A stretch of 64,000 bases of DNA from Mycetocola zhadangensis (GCF_003668565.1 NZ_RCWJ01000002.1:496001-560000); one strand, 5' to 3'. Positions 1 to 8,455 are shown, numbered from the stretch's first letter. The notes: generated from the letters alone by a model not told the origin. Made by a program: numbers and translations.

Positions 1-1229
1 TCGAATCGGTGCGAGGCGCCGACTTCTACATCCCCAAGCACGAGATCATCTTCGACGCACTGCTGTCGCTGTATTCACATGGTGAGCCCACCGACGTCAT
101 TGCGGTCACTGATGAGCTCATCAAGACCGGTGAGCTGTCCCGCGCCGGTGGCGCTGACTACCTCCACACGCTGACCAGCCTCGTTCCGACTGCGGCCAAT
201 GCTGGCTTCTACGCCTCGATCGTCGCCGAACGTGCATTGCTGCGTCGCCTCGTCGAGGCCGGCACCCGCATCGTGCAGATGGGTTACGCCGGTGAGGGCG
301 AAGTGCTCGACCTGGTCAACACCGCCCAGGCCGAGATTTACGGTGTCACCGGTTCCACGCAGGCCGAAGACTACGTCCCCCTCAACGAGGCGGTCGGAAC
401 GGCGTTTGAGGAGATCGAAGCAAACAACGGCTCCGACGGTGGAATGTCGGGTACACCGACCGGCTTCGCCGAGATGGACGAGCTCACCAACGGTTTTCAC
501 GGTGGGCAGCTCATCATCGTCGCGGCGCGACCGGCGCTCGGAAAGTCCACGCTCGCGCTCGACTTCGCCCGAGCGGCATCGATCGGCAACAACCAGCCGT
601 CGATCTTCTTCTCGCTCGAAATGGGGCGAAGCGAAATCGCTATGCGTTTGCTCTCGGCCGAGGCATCGGTTCCGCTGCAGAGCATGCGCAAGGGCAACGT
701 CGACCAGCGCGACTGGAACAAGCTCGCCGCTGTTCGAGGGCGCATCAACGACGCTCCGCTCTACATCGATGACAGCCCCAACATGACGCTCGTCGAGATC
801 CGCGCGAAGTGCCGTCGGCTCAAACAGCGTGTCGGTCTCAAGCTCGTAGTCATTGACTATCTGCAGCTGATGACGTCGGGTAAGCGCGTCGAGAGCCGTC
901 AGCAGGAAGTCTCGGAATTCTCCCGTGCGCTCAAGCTGCTCGCTAAGGAACTCCAGGTGCCGGTTATCGCGCTCTCGCAGCTCAACCGTGGTCCAGAGCA
1001 GCGTGCAGACAAGATGCCGGCGATCTCCGACCTTCGTGAATCCGGATCGCTTGAGCAGGACGCTGACATGGTCATCCTCCTGCACCGCGAAAGCGCATAC
1101 GAGAAAGACAACCCGCGCGCTGGAGAAGCAGATCTCATCGTCGCGAAGCACCGTAACGGTCCGACCCGCACGGTGACCGTCGCTTTCCACGGGCACTTCT
1201 CGCGGTTCGCCGACCTCGCACCGGCCTAA
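1..1229 (+). CDS. dnaB: Replicative DNA helicase DnaB, C-terminal part (5' end cut by window edge)
   Basis: This is the hexameric helicase that unwinds DNA ahead of the replication fork. The frame is open to the left edge, so the start lies outside the window. The visible part begins inside the N-terminal helical domain (ADFYIPKHEIIFDALLSLY) and continues through the linker into the RecA-like domain. The Walker A stretch is ARPALGKST, the Walker B-like segment is VVIDYLQLM, and the late SDLRESGSLEQDADMV block is typical of DnaB. No intein interrupts the visible part, although actinobacterial dnaB genes often carry one. A YefM-YoeB module follows after about 135 bp. Confidence 0.96.
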   Translation, partial: ESVRGADFYIPKHEIIFDALLSLYSHGEPTDVIAVTDELIKTGELSRAGGADYLHTLTSLVPTAANAGFYASIVAERALLRRLVEAGTRIVQMGYAGEGEVLDLVNTAQAEIYGVTGSTQAEDYVPLNEAVGTAFEEIEANNGSDGGMSGTPTGFAEMDELTNGFHGGQLIIVAARPALGKSTLALDFARAASIGNNQPSIFFSLEMGRSEIAMRLLSAEASVPLQSMRKGNVDQRDWNKLAAVRGRINDAPLYIDDSPNMTLVEIRAKCRRLKQRVGLKLVVIDYLQLMTSGKRVESRQQEVSEFSRALKLLAKELQVPVIALSQLNRGPEQRADKMPAISDLRESGSLEQDADMVILLHRESAYEKDNPRAGEADLIVAKHRNGPTRTVTVAFHGHFSRFADLAPA

Positions 1230-1328
1230 GCAGGTGTGACCGGGCCGCGAGTGTTGCTAGCCCACTCGAGTTGTCGCAGCCTACTCAGGTTCTACGCCTA
1301 ACTTCCCCATCTACGTTTCGTGGTGGCA

Positions 1329-1350
1329 CTGGTACGCTATTCTGTACCAG
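1329..1350 (+). promoter_or_regulatory. Palindromic operator upstream of yefM-yoeB
   Basis: There is a perfect 7-bp inverted repeat, CTGGTAC (1329-1335) and GTACCAG (1344-1350), with an 8-bp spacer. It lies 14 bp before the yefM start and overlaps a plausible -10 region. YefM antitoxins are known to repress their own operon by binding GTAC-centred palindromes, so autoregulation is inferred. Confidence 0.55.
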
Positions 1351-1364
1351 TTAGAGGAGGCCTC

Positions 1365-1616
1365 ATGTCTGCGATCACCGCGACCGACGCGCGTAAGGGT
1401 CTCTTCGGGATCATCCAGCGGGTGAACGAGGACCACACCCCGGTCGAGGTGGTGTCCAAGCACGGCAACGCGGTGATCATGTCGAAAGAGGATTTCGACG
1501 CGATGACGGAGACCGCGCACCTGTTGCGCAACCCGGCGAACGCAGAACGGTTGGTTGAAGCGATTGAGCGAGCCCGGCGTGGCGAGTTCGAGCAGCACGA
1601 CCTTCTTGACGCGTGA
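1365..1616 (+). CDS. yefM: Antitoxin of a YefM-YoeB (Phd/YefM) toxin-antitoxin pair
   Basis: This 83-residue protein matches the Phd/YefM antitoxin family: N-terminal MSAITATDARKGLFGIIQRVN, then the VVSKHGNAVIMSKEDFDAM block that forms the DNA-binding fold. The acidic C-terminal tail is the part that usually wraps the toxin. The start is set by a strong Shine-Dalgarno, GAGGAGG, ending 4 bp before ATG. It overlaps the toxin start by 4 bp (GTGA), so the two are translationally coupled. The family neutralises YoeB and represses the operon. Confidence 0.93.
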   Translation: MSAITATDARKGLFGIIQRVNEDHTPVEVVSKHGNAVIMSKEDFDAMTETAHLLRNPANAERLVEAIERARRGEFEQHDLLDA

Positions 1617-1873
1617 GGCGATCGCTGGCGTTTGACCCGCATGGGTGGGAAGACTACGTCTATTGGCAAACGCAGGATCGCAAGACGCTGAAGCGAATCA
1701 ACCAACTGATCGCAGATGTGCTCCGGGATCCATTTGACGGAATCGGAAAGCCCGAACCGCTGAAGCACGTCCTCGCTGGCGCATGGTCGCGCCGGATCGA
1801 CGACGTCAACAGGCTCGTCTACTACGTGACCGACGAGAACATTGTGATCCTCCAGGCGCGCGATCACTACTAA
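1613..1873 (+). CDS. yoeB: YoeB-family mRNA endonuclease toxin
   Basis: This 86-residue RelE-superfamily toxin is expected to cut mRNA in the ribosomal A site when not held by YefM. The sequence follows E. coli YoeB closely (WEDYVYWQTQDRKTLKRIN, GKPEPLKH, WSRRIDDVNRLVYYV). All catalytic positions are present: Glu48, Arg67, His85 and the C-terminal Tyr86. The GTG start overlaps the antitoxin stop. The intact active site suggests a working toxin. Confidence 0.94.
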   Translation: MRRSLAFDPHGWEDYVYWQTQDRKTLKRINQLIADVLRDPFDGIGKPEPLKHVLAGAWSRRIDDVNRLVYYVTDENIVILQARDHY

Positions 1874-2052
1874 ATAGCTTGCTACTCACGATCTCGACAT
1901 ATTGTTCGACACCCGCTCAGACTCGGGGCCCACAACGACTAATCGCGGTCATTCACACTTTCCAGCATGTGGGCTGGTCGATCATCGCGGGCCCGTTGGG
2001 GTAGGAATCCTGCGGCACCGATTTCCCGTGCGACCGCCATCTGCCTGAACCG

Positions 2053-2535
2053 TCAAGCCGTACCGTCGACGAGCGCGTCGAAGAATCGAGACTTGCCTTC
2101 TTCCATGTCACCGCCGTCGGCTTTGAGTGCGTTGTACCGGTGCCGCGCCGCCTCGTCGGTGCGCATCCGTTTCCACGACTCGACGAACCTCACATCGTGC
2201 TCGGTACCGACCACGGTTACGGCGACGCCAACGGGCGGTTCGGAGGCCTGCTCGAACACCGCGAAGGTCGGCGTCCAAATCTCTCGTAGCGCCGCGCGAT
2301 ACAGGAGGGGAAGCTGGGTGATGGCGACAGCGAAATCGTCGGGCGCCACTCGCAGGTGCAGGTCGATGTCGCCCTTGGTGAGGAGCCCCGCGATACTGCT
2401 CCCGCCAGTGAGAGTGAGCTCCCCGGGTACCCCGGCGCGAGTCAGAGCCAGGCGATGGTTCTGCAGAACTGACAGGGCGTTCGCAACAGACTCTCCGGTG
2501 GTGAGCTGCCAGCCGGGTGTCGGCGACGCGCTCAT
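2053..2535 (-). CDS. GrpB-like nucleotidyltransferase-fold protein
   Basis: This 160-residue protein resembles the GrpB/UPF0157 family, a nucleotidyltransferase-fold group of poorly known function. The segment LTGGSSIAGLLTKGDIDLHLRV aligns with the family's GS(T/S)-x-PGL-x-KP-x-IDI core, and the late RHRYNALKAD is like the family's YxxLK helix. The ATG overlaps the stop of a short upstream reading frame (ATGA), so it may be the second gene of a coupled pair. The family assignment is from motif resemblance only. Confidence 0.6.
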   Translation of the reverse strand: MSASPTPGWQLTTGESVANALSVLQNHRLALTRAGVPGELTLTGGSSIAGLLTKGDIDLHLRVAPDDFAVAITQLPLLYRAALREIWTPTFAVFEQASEPPVGVAVTVVGTEHDVRFVESWKRMRTDEAARHRYNALKADGGDMEEGKSRFFDALVDGTA

Positions 2536-2726
2536 GGGCGCACGACTGAAGCGTCGGCCAGTGCAGCGCAGGCCACTTCCGCGGTGAGGTGACCTCCGGG
2601 AATCGCGGTGTTTCTGGCTTCGACGCGCTGCACGACTTCATCGTAATGGGCGGCGTTCCACCCGTCCGTTTGGGTTTGACGCTCGACGGCCGTTCGCGGG
2701 GAACGGAACCCGAGCCGAGCCCTCTT
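2532..2726 (-). CDS. Short coupled reading frame or 5'-truncated remnant upstream of the GrpB-like gene
   Basis: A stop-free stretch of 64 codons has gene-like composition (for example DGWNAAHYDEVVQRVEARN) and ends in a TGA that overlaps the next ATG by 4 bp. After the upstream stop at 2727-2729 there is no ATG, GTG or TTG until a GTG at 2633, which would give only 33 residues. It may be a short gene starting at 2633, a gene with an unusual start, or the tail of a decayed gene. I do not recognise the family. Confidence 0.35.
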   Translation of the reverse strand, partial: KRARLGFRSPRTAVERQTQTDGWNAAHYDEVVQRVEARNTAIPGGHLTAEVACAALADASVVRP

Positions 2727-2791
2727 CTACGGCGCGTAGACTGGGAAGGTCCCACACGAACCCCATCACGACAACGAAAGAGGCGTCCTCC

Positions 2792-3466
2792 TTGGCCAGT
2801 TCCGCCGTTGCTGCTCCGAGTGGCGCCGTCGACTCCACGTCACGGTTCTGGCTGTTTCAGGTGCTTCGCGCGGTTCCAGCGGCAATCGCAGCTGTCGTGA
2901 TCACCTTCAGTGTCGACCACTCGGCCCCCCTCGGGCTCACCGTGTTCGGCGGGTTCGCGCTGCTGTCAGGTCTTCTCGCCCTGGTCCTCGTTCCGCGAAC
3001 GCTGAAGGATGACCGCGGTGCCCGGCTCAACTTCCTCATCAGCGGAGTGGTCAGCATCCTCGCCGGGATTGCGGCGCTCGCGTTCGCCGGCGCTGGTTCA
3101 GCGGCAGTTCCCGCCCTGTTTCTCACCGTGATCGTCTGGGCACTGCTCACCGGCGTGCTCGAGCTCTACAGCGGTTTCCGCGTGCGCGGCCGTTCCCCGT
3201 ACGCCAGGGACTGGATGACCATCGGTGGTGCGACGGTGCTTCTCGCCGTCGCGTACCTCCTGGTACCACCCGGACTCAACCAGCAGTTCGAAGGGCCGGA
3301 CGGCGTCGTCCGCAGCCTGACAGCATCAATCGTCACCGTCGGGATCTTCGGCGCGTACGCCGCGATCGTCGCGGTGCTGCTCATCATCGGCGGGTTCTCG
3401 CTCAAATGGGGCACGGACGCACGCCCGACAGCGTCACCAACAGGCACTACGGAGTCACAATCATGA
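2792..3466 (+). CDS. DUF308/HdeD-like integral membrane protein
   Basis: This 224-residue protein has about six hydrophobic segments in paired hairpins (for example LTVFGGFALLSGLLALVLV, VPALFLTVIVWALLTGVLELYSG and the C-terminal GIFGAYAAIVAVLLIIGGFSL). That layout and the ELYSGFRVRG signature suit DUF308/HdeD-like proteins; function unknown. The proposed start is TTG, preceded by GAAAGAGG. A TAGACT -10 box lies about 50 bp upstream. It overlaps the next small membrane gene by 4 bp. Confidence 0.7.
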   Translation: MASSAVAAPSGAVDSTSRFWLFQVLRAVPAAIAAVVITFSVDHSAPLGLTVFGGFALLSGLLALVLVPRTLKDDRGARLNFLISGVVSILAGIAALAFAGAGSAAVPALFLTVIVWALLTGVLELYSGFRVRGRSPYARDWMTIGGATVLLAVAYLLVPPGLNQQFEGPDGVVRSLTASIVTVGIFGAYAAIVAVLLIIGGFSLKWGTDARPTASPTGTTESQS

Positions 3467-3717
3467 GCGCACCACAGCCAGGTAAGCCGAGCCGTCGCGA
3501 GATCCTCAAGCCGGTCGAGCTGCTGATCTTCGCCGCTGTCGCCGGTCTCTTTACCGGGCTCGTCACTCTCATGGTGACCCGCGACATTACGTTCGCACTC
3601 ATCGCCTTCGGCATCGCGTTCATCGTCACGCTCGTCTTCATCGCGATGTTCGCGCTCACCGTCAAGCCGGATGACCTCGAGAGAAAAGACATCCACGACC
3701 AGGACGCCGGGCACTAA
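3463..3717 (+). CDS. Small membrane protein, function unknown
   Basis: This 84-residue protein has two predicted transmembrane segments (VELLIFAAVAGLFTGLVTLMV and ALIAFGIAFIVTLVFIAMFAL) flanked by short charged tails ending DLERKDIHDQDAGH. The ATG overlaps the upstream stop (ATGA), so it is co-translated with the DUF308-like gene and the two may act together. I do not recognise a named family. Confidence 0.7.
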   Translation: MSAPQPGKPSRREILKPVELLIFAAVAGLFTGLVTLMVTRDITFALIAFGIAFIVTLVFIAMFALTVKPDDLERKDIHDQDAGH

Positions 3718-3738
3718 CCCCGATCGCGAACGCGCCGC

Positions 3739-3921
3739 TCAGGCGTGTTCGAGCACGCAGTCAGGACCCGGGTAGACCAGGCTCTCATGACCGTCGTCGA
3801 ACCGCACAAAGTACGGCGGACCACCCTCATTGCCGCGGACCTCAAGAATTTCCCCGTGCCGTTCGGGTGCACCGACCGACGAACCGCGGATAACTATGCG
3901 TTGACCTGCCGTTGTTTCCAT
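3739..3921 (-). CDS. DUF1918 domain protein
   Basis: This 60-residue protein is almost wholly one DUF1918 domain: GQRIVIRGSSVGAPERHGEILEVRG, then PPYFVRFDDGHESLVYPGPDC. The domain is a small SH3-like barrel common in actinobacteria, with no settled function. The start at 3921 is chosen because GGAGGCGATC sits directly before that ATG on the minus strand. Confidence 0.85.
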   Translation of the reverse strand: METTAGQRIVIRGSSVGAPERHGEILEVRGNEGGPPYFVRFDDGHESLVYPGPDCVLEHA

Positions 3922-3990
3922 GATCGCCTCCGGTTTCAGAGTACGCGCGCTCGGTTTGACGGGGAAGGGCAGGAAACGTTCGAGACAGAA

Positions 3991-4032
3991 AAACGGATGC
4001 CACGCGGCTCGCGAGCCGCGTGGCATCCGTTT
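3991..4032 (-). terminator. 42-bp perfect palindrome, terminator of the phosphatase-purB operon
   Basis: Two 21-base arms meet with no spacer. On the minus strand the stem is followed by TTTTTCTG, so it should terminate purB transcription. Each arm contains one copy of CGGATGCCACG, the recurrent motif of this window. Confidence 0.85.
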
Positions 4033-4055
4033 ATTAAATTTTGTCGGAATCGACC

Positions 4056-5438
4056 CTACGAGAGGCGGTCGACCAGTTCGTCTGCCAGCCCGACGTAGCT
4101 GTGCGGCGTGAGGGCGAGCAGGCGGTCCTTCGCGTCTGCTCCGATGTCGAGCCTGGAGACGAACTCGACGAGGTCGTCCCTGCCGATGCGCTTGCCGCGG
4201 GTGAGGTCCTTGAGCAGCGCGTACGGGTCGGTAATCGTTGAGCGGCCGGCGACGACCTCTGCGCGGATGACCGTCTGGATGGCTTCGCCGAGGATCTCCC
4301 AGTTGGTGTCGAGGTCGGCAGCGAGCGCGTCGCGGTCGAGGTCGATCTCACCGAGTCCGCGGAACAGGTTGTCGAGCGCCAGCAGTGAGTGGCCGAAACC
4401 GACACCGATGTTGCGCTGGGTGGTCGAGTCGGTCAGGTCACGCTGCAGTCGCGACGTCACGAGGGTCGCCGCGAGGGAGTCGAGCACGGCGCTCGACAGT
4501 TCGAGGTTGGCCTCGGCGTTCTCGAAGCGGATCGGGTTGATCTTGTGCGGCATCGTCGACGACCCCGTTGCCCCTGCCTGCGGGATCTGGCGGAAGTAGC
4601 CCATCGAGATGTAGGTCCAGATGTCGGTCGCGAGGTTGTGCAGCACGCGGTTGGCGTGTGAGACGCGGTTGTACAGCTCGGCCTGCCAGTCGTGTGACTC
4701 GATCTGCGTTGTGAGCGGGTTCCAGACCAGGCCGAGCGACTCGACGAACGCCCGCGAGATCGACGGCCAGTTCGCCGACGGGTCTGCGACGGTGTGAGCC
4801 GCGAAGTTGCCTGTCGCTCCGGAGAACTTGCCGAGGTACTCGGTGGCATCGACCTGGCGGGCAATGCGCTCGAGCCGGTAGACGAACACGGCGAGTTCGT
4901 GACCCATGGTGGTCGGCGTGGCCGGCTGGCCGTGCGTGCGTGCGAGCATGGCGTCAGCGCGGTGGGCCTGGGCGAGGGCCTGCAGTTTGTCGATAACTGA
5001 ACGGAGCTTCGGCAGCCAGACGGCCTGGGCAGCGTTCTGCACCGTCAGCGCGTAGGACAAATTGTTGATGTCCTCACTCGTGCAGGCGAAGTGGGTGAGC
5101 TCGGCGATGTGGTCGAGGCCGAGGGTGCTCAGCCTGTCGCGTACGAGGTACTCGACGGCCTTCACGTCGTGGCGGGTGACCGCTTCCTTCTCGGCGAGCC
5201 AGTCAATGTCCTGCTGGCCGAAGTCGACGTACAGCGAGCGGAGGGAGTGGATCTCTTCCTCGCTGAGCGGGGTCGACCCGAACATGCTCGCACCGGTGAG
5301 GTAGATGAGCCACTCCACTTCGACCTGCACCCGAGCACGGTTCAGTCCGGCCTCAGACAGGTACTCGCCGAGGTCACTCACCGCCGCCTGGTATCGACCA
5401 TCGAGTGGGCTGAGAGGCTGGACGGGTAGTGCGGTCAT
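4056..5438 (-). CDS. purB: Adenylosuccinate lyase
   Basis: This 460-residue enzyme splits fumarate from SAICAR and from adenylosuccinate in purine synthesis. It belongs to the fumarase/aspartase superfamily; the signature loop GSSTMPHKINP is present, as are the substrate-contacting THFACTSEDINN and ARTHGQPATPTTMG. The length is as expected. Its start overlaps the end of the phosphatase gene by 4 bp (ATGA), so the two form an operon ended by the 3991-4032 palindrome. Confidence 0.97.
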   Translation of the reverse strand: MTALPVQPLSPLDGRYQAAVSDLGEYLSEAGLNRARVQVEVEWLIYLTGASMFGSTPLSEEEIHSLRSLYVDFGQQDIDWLAEKEAVTRHDVKAVEYLVRDRLSTLGLDHIAELTHFACTSEDINNLSYALTVQNAAQAVWLPKLRSVIDKLQALAQAHRADAMLARTHGQPATPTTMGHELAVFVYRLERIARQVDATEYLGKFSGATGNFAAHTVADPSANWPSISRAFVESLGLVWNPLTTQIESHDWQAELYNRVSHANRVLHNLATDIWTYISMGYFRQIPQAGATGSSTMPHKINPIRFENAEANLELSSAVLDSLAATLVTSRLQRDLTDSTTQRNIGVGFGHSLLALDNLFRGLGEIDLDRDALAADLDTNWEILGEAIQTVIRAEVVAGRSTITDPYALLKDLTRGKRIGRDDLVEFVSRLDIGADAKDRLLALTPHSYVGLADELVDRLS

Positions 5439-5962
5439 CGGGTGGCTCCCTGTCGGATTGCGGGTTCGAGCTGGCGAAAAAGTTGGCGGATCGCCCCCTC
5501 AATCATGCCCAATACCCGATCAAACATTTCATCACCCGCGTAGTACGGGTCGGGAACGTCGGTCAAAACGCTCTGTTGCCGATCAAAACTGAGCAGCAAC
5601 GCCACCTTGTCGCGGTCGGTCTCGGTCGGCGCCCACGCGCGTAAAACCCGTTCGTGCGTGCGATCGAGGGCGACGACGAGGTCGAGCTGGTCGAACCAGT
5701 CCGGGTTGAACTGCTTTGCCCGATGGCGTGCCCCGTCGTAACCGTACTTCCGCAACGCTGAGATGGTGCGTGCATCGGCCTGCTCGCCGACGTGCCAGTC
5801 GCCTGTGCCAGCCGACATCGTTTCAACGTACCGACTCAGTCCGGCCTGATGAACCAGGTGCTGGAAGACGATCTCCGCCATCGGAGAGCGGCAGATGTTT
5901 CCAGCGCACACGAAGCACACTCGAAACGGCTGCACCTCGGTCGGGTCCGAGTCGGAAATCAT
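5435..5962 (-). CDS. Low-molecular-weight protein-tyrosine phosphatase
   Basis: This 175-residue cytoplasmic phosphatase has the phosphate-binding loop CAGNICRS near residues 18-25 (Cys nucleophile and Arg of CX5R). The general acid is the Asp of the late DVPDPYY motif. The start at 5962 is favoured because the -10-like hexamer CAGAAT lies exactly six bases upstream on the minus strand, pointing to leaderless transcription. It runs into purB with a 4-bp overlap. The protein substrate is unknown. Confidence 0.93.
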   Translation of the reverse strand: MISDSDPTEVQPFRVCFVCAGNICRSPMAEIVFQHLVHQAGLSRYVETMSAGTGDWHVGEQADARTISALRKYGYDGARHRAKQFNPDWFDQLDLVVALDRTHERVLRAWAPTETDRDKVALLLSFDRQQSVLTDVPDPYYAGDEMFDRVLGMIEGAIRQLFRQLEPAIRQGATR

Positions 5963-6145
5963 CCCCCTATTCTGTACCGCAAACCGCTCGGGCGGGAGAC
6001 CCTTTTGCTCCTTCACACTTGCCGGAGCGCAATCTTCTGTCCCCGCCTGACGAACAACGACAAAACGGATGCTTCTGGTCAGGCACAGTGAGCTTCGCCG
6101 GCCCCTTTTTTCACTGGGGTCGAGTGAACCGAGAGGGCGGAAACC

Positions 6146-6532
6146 GTGGACAGCGAGATAGAAATTCTGGATCAGGCTGCGCGACTGCGAGCGCTCGACG
6201 TGCTGAGTGAGCAGCGGCGACACATCCTGGCGCTCGCCGCCTCGATCGAGCCGATGAAACAACACACGATGAACTCCGCCGCCGAGCTGTCGTGGCGGTC
6301 GTTCAGCAGGGCGGAGTTCGAACGCAGGGTGGAGGAACTCGGCGATCGGCTGGTGGCGGTCACCGTGCACCTCGACGACGCACTCGACCAGTGCGCTCGC
6401 GCCAAGGCGGCCGTACTCGCCGGGTTTCCGAACGACGATGTGGCGCGGTCGGTGGCAGACGCCTACCAGGGCTACCCGGCATCAACCCGCCAGGGGGCAC
6501 CGTCGATACCCACCTTCGCCCGAACGCGCTGA
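6146..6532 (+). CDS. Helical protein next to a lipase-like gene; possible type VII secretion partner
   Basis: This 128-residue protein looks mostly alpha-helical and has no signal peptide. It has a heptad-like stretch (AARLRALDVLSEQRRHILALAASIE) and WRSFSRAEFERRVEELGDRL, followed by a disordered Pro/Ser/Thr tail. It starts at GTG after GAGAGGGCGG, and its stop is 3 bp before the next gene. Size, helicity and position suggest a WXG100-type partner, but a canonical WxG turn is absent, so this is inference. Confidence 0.5.
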   Translation: MDSEIEILDQAARLRALDVLSEQRRHILALAASIEPMKQHTMNSAAELSWRSFSRAEFERRVEELGDRLVAVTVHLDDALDQCARAKAAVLAGFPNDDVARSVADAYQGYPASTRQGAPSIPTFARTR

Positions 6533-6535
6533 CCA

Positions 6536-7951
6536 ATGTCAGACTCGCTCACCGTTTCGACCGGCGGTCTCACGAGCGTCTCGACCGAGGAGCTCTTCGG
6601 GTTCTCGGCCCATCTCGGTTCACTCGCGCGTGACGCTCGAGACTGGGCGCATTCGGCGTCGATGGCCAGGTGCCTGACGGAATGGTCAGCGGACGCTGCG
6701 CCATACGGGTTCGCGGAGCCCGCCCTCTCGCGGGCCGGCCGCTCGCTGCTTGAGACAGCAGACAGCGCCGATCGGCTGAGCGGTGTCGTCCGCCAGGCTG
6801 CTGAGGCCTATGCGGACGGCGAGGCTCGCTCACGGGAGAGGGTCGGTGCGATGCAGGCGTTTGCCGGGTTCCTGCTCGGCGCGTACCTGCGCAACCTGGT
6901 GATCGGCGCGCTCCCGATGCTGCCAGCCCTGGCGTTGACCGCCCTGATGATGAAGCAACCTCCGCTTCGGCGAGCCGTCGCGGTTCTGGGCGCTGGAATC
7001 GGCGGCCAGCTCGCCGGAAACACGGAGCTAATGGCCAACCCGGCGTTCGTGCGTGCCGTGCGAGGAGTGGTCTCGGCCGCTGACGACATCCTGATGGGAG
7101 CCGCAGGCACCGGCCTGCCGGTCGCCCGGTTCCTCGGTGATGAGGGCACAGGGCTGGTTGGGCTCGAGACCGTTGCAGCTGCCGCGATCATTCTCGGCGG
7201 CAAACACGCGTTCACGCCGACGCCGGTGCACACGAACCGGGCGGGCTCCGAGCGACCGGTGCGCCCGCCCGCATCGCTCGCTGAAGCAGCGGCCCGGATT
7301 CCGTCGAGCGGCGTTGGGAAACCGCAGGTCACCGTTGAGACGTATCCGGACAGTGCCGGCAAACGCTCGTACGCCGTGTATGTGGCTGGCACAACCGATT
7401 TCGGCGCGGAGAGTGATGAGCCGTTCGACATGGCAAGCAACCTCGCCGGGCTGGCAAACAGTGACTCCGGTTCGTACACGGCGACGCTCGACGCCATGGA
7501 GCAAGCTGGAGTGAAGCCAGGTGATCGTGTGCACCTGTTCGGCCACTCGCAAGGAGGCCTCGTTGCCGCGCGCGTTGCGGCATCCGGAGTATTCGACACC
7601 CAGTCGCTGGTCACGTTCGGTGCTCCAAGCGGCCAGGTGCCGGTTGCCGACTCGGTCACACAGGTCGCGGTTGAGCACGCCGAAGACATCGTGCCGGCGT
7701 TGGGTGGAGCACCCGTCGACGGAGTCGAAGGGCGTGACCGGATCGTCGTGTCGCGGTCGGTGTTCGACGAGCTCCCGCCGCCGGGCGAGTTCGGCTCGGC
7801 GCACTACATGAGCGAGTACGAACGGACGGCGGCCCTCATCGACGAGTCAACCGACCCGCGCCTGTTCCCACTGACTGACGCGCTCGCCGGAATCGGCCCA
7901 GGCGCCGGAGTTGCGCAGGCCTTCCGCGCCGAGCGAGTGCGGCCGGGCTGA
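6536..7951 (+). CDS. Lipase-like alpha/beta hydrolase with N-terminal helical domain
   Basis: The 471-residue protein has two parts. Residues 1-150 are helical with hydrophobic segments (for example FLLGAYLRNLVIGALPMLPALALTALMM), similar in layout to the N-terminal regions of type VII secreted proteins. The C-terminal half is an alpha/beta hydrolase: nucleophile elbow GHSQGG (Ser near residue 336), a likely acid in EHAEDIVP and a likely His in GSAHYMSEY. It is co-transcribed with the helical protein 3 bp upstream. Substrate and secretion are not shown by sequence; it could act at the envelope or as an effector. Confidence 0.7.
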   Translation: MSDSLTVSTGGLTSVSTEELFGFSAHLGSLARDARDWAHSASMARCLTEWSADAAPYGFAEPALSRAGRSLLETADSADRLSGVVRQAAEAYADGEARSRERVGAMQAFAGFLLGAYLRNLVIGALPMLPALALTALMMKQPPLRRAVAVLGAGIGGQLAGNTELMANPAFVRAVRGVVSAADDILMGAAGTGLPVARFLGDEGTGLVGLETVAAAAIILGGKHAFTPTPVHTNRAGSERPVRPPASLAEAAARIPSSGVGKPQVTVETYPDSAGKRSYAVYVAGTTDFGAESDEPFDMASNLAGLANSDSGSYTATLDAMEQAGVKPGDRVHLFGHSQGGLVAARVAASGVFDTQSLVTFGAPSGQVPVADSVTQVAVEHAEDIVPALGGAPVDGVEGRDRIVVSRSVFDELPPPGEFGSAHYMSEYERTAALIDESTDPRLFPLTDALAGIGPGAGVAQAFRAERVRPG

Positions 7952-7959
7952 GCAGCGAA

Positions 7960-8358
7960 TCAGTTGCGGTCGCGGCGCTGCGGCCGAAGGATGATCTGGA
8001 AAATCCAGTTCACAATACTGATCACCACAGCGCCGAGTACGGCCCACCAGAATCCGTCAACGGTGAGACCGAAGCCGAACGCACTCGTGACCCAGCCGAC
8101 GATAAGAAGCAGCAGGCCATTGATCAGGAACGAGATGAGGCCGAGCGTCAGGATGTAGAGGGGGAAGGCGACGATCTTGATCACCGTGCCGATCACACTG
8201 TTCACTATCGCGAAGATGAAGGCGACGAGCAGGTAGGTCAGCGCGGTCGCCACGCCGTTGTTGGGGGCATACGGGATGACCTGGACGCCCGCGACGACGA
8301 GCGTTGTCAACCAGATTGCCACGGCGTTGATGACGATGTTCAGCAGGAATTTAGCCAT
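7960..8358 (-). CDS. Phage_holin_4_2-family membrane protein
   Basis: This 132-residue protein has four predicted transmembrane helices (starting FLLNIVINAVAIWLTTLVVAGV) and a basic tail, RPQRRDRN. It fits the Phage_holin_4_2 (YvlD-like) family, which is widespread in bacterial chromosomes and not in itself evidence of a prophage. No phage genes are nearby. It converges with the hydrolase gene, 8 bp apart. Confidence 0.85.
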   Translation of the reverse strand: MAKFLLNIVINAVAIWLTTLVVAGVQVIPYAPNNGVATALTYLLVAFIFAIVNSVIGTVIKIVAFPLYILTLGLISFLINGLLLLIVGWVTSAFGFGLTVDGFWWAVLGAVVISIVNWIFQIILRPQRRDRN

Positions 8359-8455
8359 GCTCCACTATGGCAGTTCGGCGAAAAAGCAGGCGGATTTCCG
8401 GACAGGGTTGCGGGACAGGCTGGCCGTGCATGCGTCCCGCGGAATGGCCGCTGTC

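Noticed and set aside
75-1196. 373-codon open frame opposite dnaB
   Set aside because: It is a complementary-strand shadow of a conserved gene in high-GC DNA, with Arg/Asp-rich composition and no known domain.
7960-8358. Prophage remnant because of a holin-family protein
   Set aside because: The Phage_holin_4_2 family is common in bacterial chromosomes and no other phage gene is present.
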